A stretch of 8,044 nt of DNA. Source: CAZDUZ01 sp964508755 (GTDB lineage: Bacteria; Patescibacteriota; Dojkabacteria; SC72; JAFGCJ01). Shown here piece by piece: positions 5,871 through 8,044 of the stretch. Each line of letters begins with the position of its first letter. Position 1 is the first letter of the stretch. The stretch lies in contig CAZDUZ010000038.1 of assembly GCA_964508755.1 (NCBI GenBank), forward strand, positions 1 to 8,044. The letters run 5' to 3'. The position numbers and the translations under genes are program-made. The notes under the pieces were generated by a model, which saw only the letters and a program-made list of their open reading frames with translations, had not been told where the DNA came from and did not search any database.

Positions 5871-7658
5871 TCACGCAACCCCGACAAGCTCATCTCCAAA
5901 AACCTCTGCTACACTGTTATAAACATTAGTTGCTGGGCGAGAGACAGGCTTCGGTTGCTCTTCAATTACTACGCTTTCCAACTCTGCCGATGCTCGAGAT
6001 GGACGTATCGCGTCATCAAGAACACAATTGAGTTTAACGGGACAGCCAAATACTTTGTGAAACACTTTTGCTATTGCATCTTTACTTTTTGCTGATTCAA
6101 TCCGGTCTTTATGAAAATCAAAAGCAACGGCGATTGTTAGTATTCCAGCGGTAAGGTCTCTTACTTGCGCCCGCCCGACAAATGCGTATAGATGACTATT
6201 AAACGGCCGTAATCCTTTGAGTACCAACGTCCACTTTAGCTTCAATTCGTCAGCAGACAAGGTAAGTGGCTCGGATGAGGTAGAAGAAATCGTATCTGAA
6301 GTCTCAGATAATCCGGACATTTCTGGAGATGGTTCCTCAAGGGTTGAATCTTCGGAATGTGAGGTAACTTCGGATTGCACGGTAGCTTGTGAGTTTACTT
6401 GCTCTTTGCTTGAGACAGGAGAAGAATTCCCTTTATTTTTAGAATCAGCAGGTGATGGATTTCTTGTCTCTTCAGGTCGATGATTTGATGATGCATTTCC
6501 ACCATGAGGTTCTTTTTCTGAAGACGTTGGAGGTGCTGGTTTTGTTTTTTTTGCACGAGACGAAGTATCTTTATCGCTTTCTGAATTAAAGATATCCACT
6601 GAATCGGCAACTAATAGTTCTAAGGGAAGACTTGGGACAAGTGCATCCCGCAATGAACGCTCCGCTTCAATACAGAGGTTAATAAGCTTAAGCGTCTGTT
6701 GTCGCGAAAGTTGCTTCGCAAAAGAATATTCGAGCTTTTCAACATCACCTCTCATCTGAGCAACAAGTATCTCCCGAAGAACTGAAAGTACGAATTTGAT
6801 AAATTGACCTAAATTTACCCCTTTTTGAGTGACTTCTTGAATCAGATCAAGCGCTTCTGAAGGCTCACCGTTTACTACCTTTTCCAAAAAGAAATATACC
6901 ATCGTGCTATCCGCAAGACCTAACGCTCCACTCACTTCCTCCTGTGTTATTCGTTTCTCGTCGCCGAGCGTCTTTTGCCCGCTAATGACGACATCAAGTA
7001 AGGATAGTGCATCACGGTAACTACCTCTTGCATTCTCAACCATAAGTTTCAAAGCTCCTTCGTCTATAGCAACACCCTCATCTTTCGCAACTGAAACAAG
7101 AAGCTCCGCAACTTGTTTGTCGGAACCCAGACGGAAATCAAATCGCTGACATCGTGAAAGAATTGTGGCAGGAACTTTGTGAATCTCCGTAGTGGCAAGA
7201 ATAAACAGAGCATGGGCAGGTGGCTCTTCTAACGTTTTCAAAAGAGCGTTAAATGCTTCTGTAGTAAGCATATGGACCTCATCAATAATGTAGACTTTTT
7301 TCTTCCCTTCTGTCGGTGAAAACTCAATACGCTCCTTAAGATCTCTCATTTGATCAATACCTCGATTGGAAGCTGCATCTATTTCGATGAGGTCAAGGAA
7401 AGATCCATCTCTAATTGCGACACAAGAGCTGCAAGTACCGCACGGATTTCCGTCTGACTGAAGCTGGAGGCAGTTTACAGCTTTAGCCAGAATCCGAGCG
7501 GTACTCGTTTTACCAAGTCCGCGAGGACCATAAAACATATAGGCGTGAGAAACTTTACCTTGTGAAATAGCGTTTTTAAGAAGGGTCGTAATATGGGCCT
7601 GACCGACGAGCTCATCAAAGGTCTGGGACCGGTATTTTCGATAGAGAACGTGAGACAT
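5871..7658 (-). CDS. dnaX: DNA polymerase III clamp-loader subunit tau/gamma
   Basis: ATPase subunit of the clamp loader, which opens and loads the beta clamp on primed DNA; 595 residues. The AAA+ module is complete: Walker A GPRGLGKT (44-51), zinc-binding Cys63, Cys73, Cys76 and Cys79, Walker B IIDEVHML (124-131), sensor 1 around ATTEIHK (155-161), the SRC arginine-finger motif (168-170) and sensor 2 GSYRDALSLLD (212-222). The collar domain III ends near 357. A low-complexity linker rich in Ser, Pro, Glu and Lys spans about 358-465. A C-terminal domain follows (about 466-548, with WTLVLKGL and FDFHKDRIE), as in many bacterial tau proteins. The start ATG at 7658 has AGAGGAG two bases upstream, the only clear Shine-Dalgarno sequence in the window. 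An A8 tract at the start of the linker may make a short gamma form. Confidence 0.97.
   Translation of the reverse strand: MSHVLYRKYRSQTFDELVGQAHITTLLKNAISQGKVSHAYMFYGPRGLGKTSTARILAKAVNCLQLQSDGNPCGTCSSCVAIRDGSFLDLIEIDAASNRGIDQMRDLKERIEFSPTEGKKKVYIIDEVHMLTTEAFNALLKTLEEPPAHALFILATTEIHKVPATILSRCQRFDFRLGSDKQVAELLVSVAKDEGVAIDEGALKLMVENARGSYRDALSLLDVVISGQKTLGDEKRITQEEVSGALGLADSTMVYFFLEKVVNGEPSEALDLIQEVTQKGVNLGQFIKFVLSVLREILVAQMRGDVEKLEYSFAKQLSRQQTLKLINLCIEAERSLRDALVPSLPLELLVADSVDIFNSESDKDTSSRAKKTKPAPPTSSEKEPHGGNASSNHRPEETRNPSPADSKNKGNSSPVSSKEQVNSQATVQSEVTSHSEDSTLEEPSPEMSGLSETSDTISSTSSEPLTLSADELKLKWTLVLKGLRPFNSHLYAFVGRAQVRDLTAGILTIAVAFDFHKDRIESAKSKDAIAKVFHKVFGCPVKLNCVLDDAIRPSRASAELESVVIEEQPKPVSRPATNVYNSVAEVFGDELVGVA
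6472..6552 (-). other. Candidate -1 frameshift or slippage site in dnaX (A8 tract with -1 stop)
   Basis: On the minus strand, codons 369-372 read GCA AAA AAA ACA, an uninterrupted run of eight A (6545-6552). The heptamer A_AAA_AAA is in the correct frame for simultaneous -1 slippage. A -1 shift after Lys371 would add 24 residues and stop at TGA (6474-6472), giving a protein of about 395 residues that keeps domains I-III and loses the linker and tau C-terminus. Known dnaX genes (E. coli, A AAA AAG; Thermus, A9) use such tracts to make gamma. No upstream Shine-Dalgarno-like stimulator and no strong downstream stem-loop were seen, so transcriptional slippage is as likely as ribosomal. Confidence 0.4.
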
Positions 7659-7660
7659 TA

Positions 7661-7667
7661 CTCCTCT
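7661..7667 (-). promoter_or_regulatory. Ribosome binding site of dnaX
   Basis: AGAGGAG on the minus strand ends two bases before the ATG at 7658. The match to the anti-Shine-Dalgarno sequence is good but the spacing is short; pairing through AGAGG leaves four bases. It fixes the dnaX start and is the only such site in the window. Confidence 0.65.
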
Positions 7668-7674
7668 ACTCTAG

Positions 7675-7783
7675 TGGGGCTTCTAGTCCATGACAACCTT
7701 AATGAAAAATCAACCTTCTAAGCCATTAAGAAACCCCATGTCCGATTCTATATCTCGTAGAGAGCTTACAAGATCACCGGACA
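7675..7783 (-). other. Potentially folded dnaX leader with two abutting inverted repeats
   Basis: Between the mfd stop and the dnaX ribosome binding site lie about 200 bases without a gene. Read on the minus strand, hairpin A pairs TGTCCG (7783-7778) with CGGACA (7744-7739), with a possible inner ATCT/AGAT pairing. Hairpin B starts at the very next base: TGGGGTTT (7738-7731) pairs with AAGCCCCA (7682-7675) through seven Watson-Crick pairs and one G-U pair, and CTTAATG (7730-7724) pairs with CATTAAG (7704-7698). A 15-base bulge (7697-7683) interrupts the right arm. No T-run follows either hairpin on the minus strand, so neither is a classical terminator. A nine-codon ATG frame (7739-7710, MGFLNGLEG) lies inside but has no ribosome binding site. 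No known RNA consensus was recognised. This could be a leader, a small RNA, or chance. Confidence 0.3.
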
Positions 7784-7862
7784 CACCAAAAATCGCAAAA
7801 CAAACGAACAGCATAATTACTCAAAACGCGCTGTCTGATTATTTTACCCTTACACGAAAACA

Positions 7863-8044
7863 TTAACGAGTATTCGTTGAACGCATCCTACTTACCGTTT
7901 GCTCTAATAATTTGCAATACAAACTAAATCCAACGGCCGAAACATTTCCGTGTTGCTCCCTTCCCAGGAAGTTACCCGCTCCTCGAATTTCCAAATCCCT
8001 CTGAGCTAAAGCAAAACCGGATCCTAGCGCCGTAAGCTCTTGTA
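7863..8044 (-). CDS. mfd: Transcription-repair coupling factor Mfd, C-terminal end (5' part beyond window)
   Basis: Only the last 59 codons are in the window, and the start lies upstream of base 8044. They encode the translocation (TRG) motif of Mfd: GFALAQRDLEIRGAGNFLG, then GREQHG, then the GFSLY-KLLEQTV helix. The GFSLY helix separates Mfd from RecG, which has a similar RGPGDFLG motif. Mfd binds RNA polymerase stalled at lesions, displaces it by translocating on DNA and recruits UvrA. In E. coli the TRG motif is followed by about 150 residues of domain D7, but here a TAA stop (7865-7863) comes nine residues after the LLEQTV helix. Downstream frames hit stops quickly and show no D7-like sequence, so a simple frameshift is not apparent. 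The next gene, dnaX, starts 204 bases further on. Confidence 0.85.
   Translation of the reverse strand, partial: QELTALGSGFALAQRDLEIRGAGNFLGREQHGNVSAVGFSLYCKLLEQTVSRMRSTNTR

Noticed and set aside
6395..6610. 71-codon minus-strand frame inside dnaX, in the +1 frame
   Set aside because: It overlaps the low-complexity linker, and its Gln/Leu/Lys-rich sequence is a by-product of the A-rich linker codons. It would be read only after a +1 shift at the A8 tract.
7304..7320. A6G run in the Walker B region of dnaX as a frameshift site
   Set aside because: The heptamer begins on a codon boundary (AAA AAA G), so it is not in the X_XXY_YYZ phase, and it lies inside the ATPase domain where a shift would destroy the protein.
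7940..7990. Similarity of GAAGGGAGCAACACGG on the minus strand to the SRP RNA core
   Set aside because: The bases encode the conserved Mfd segment GREQHG in frame, and the rest of the SRP core is absent.

Overview
All genes in this window lie on the minus strand, so the direction of reading is from base 8044 towards base 1. In that order they are: the 3' end of an Mfd-like transcription-repair translocase, a 204-base leader, dnaX, ybaB (ebfC), recR, a formate-dehydrogenase-like molybdopterin oxidoreductase, a small protein of unknown function, cysS, and the 5' part of a membrane-anchored acidic protein cut by the window edge.

The sequence is moderately AT-rich and bacterial. The compact CysRS with its SDADEGEDKMEK-type segment, the short YbaB, and the near absence of Shine-Dalgarno sequences (only dnaX has a clear one) suggest a member of the Candidate Phyla Radiation (Patescibacteria). 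This is an inference from gene style, not a proven placement. UGA is used as a normal stop (cysS), which argues against the UGA-to-glycine lineages (Gracilibacteria, Absconditabacteria).

Region 4741-8044 is a DNA-maintenance block. Mfd links stalled transcription to repair, DnaX is the clamp loader, YbaB is a nucleoid or DNA-binding protein, and RecR acts in recombinational repair. The order dnaX-ybaB-recR is the same as in Bacillus (dnaX-yaaK-recR). Region 2134-4625 is the metabolic part: an intact FDH-like catalytic subunit followed after 38 bases by a 158-residue orphan. No other FDH subunit and no molybdenum-cofactor gene is visible. Region 1-2068 holds cysS and the membrane protein.

Nothing amounts to a clearly new multi-gene system. 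The points most worth checking are the stand-alone FDH-like enzyme in an apparently minimal genome, an in-frame A8 slippery tract in dnaX at the usual tau/gamma boundary, an Mfd that ends without its C-terminal D7 domain, a CysRS whose HIGH motif reads SIGN, a possible leaderless cysS promoter, and a potentially folded leader in front of dnaX.
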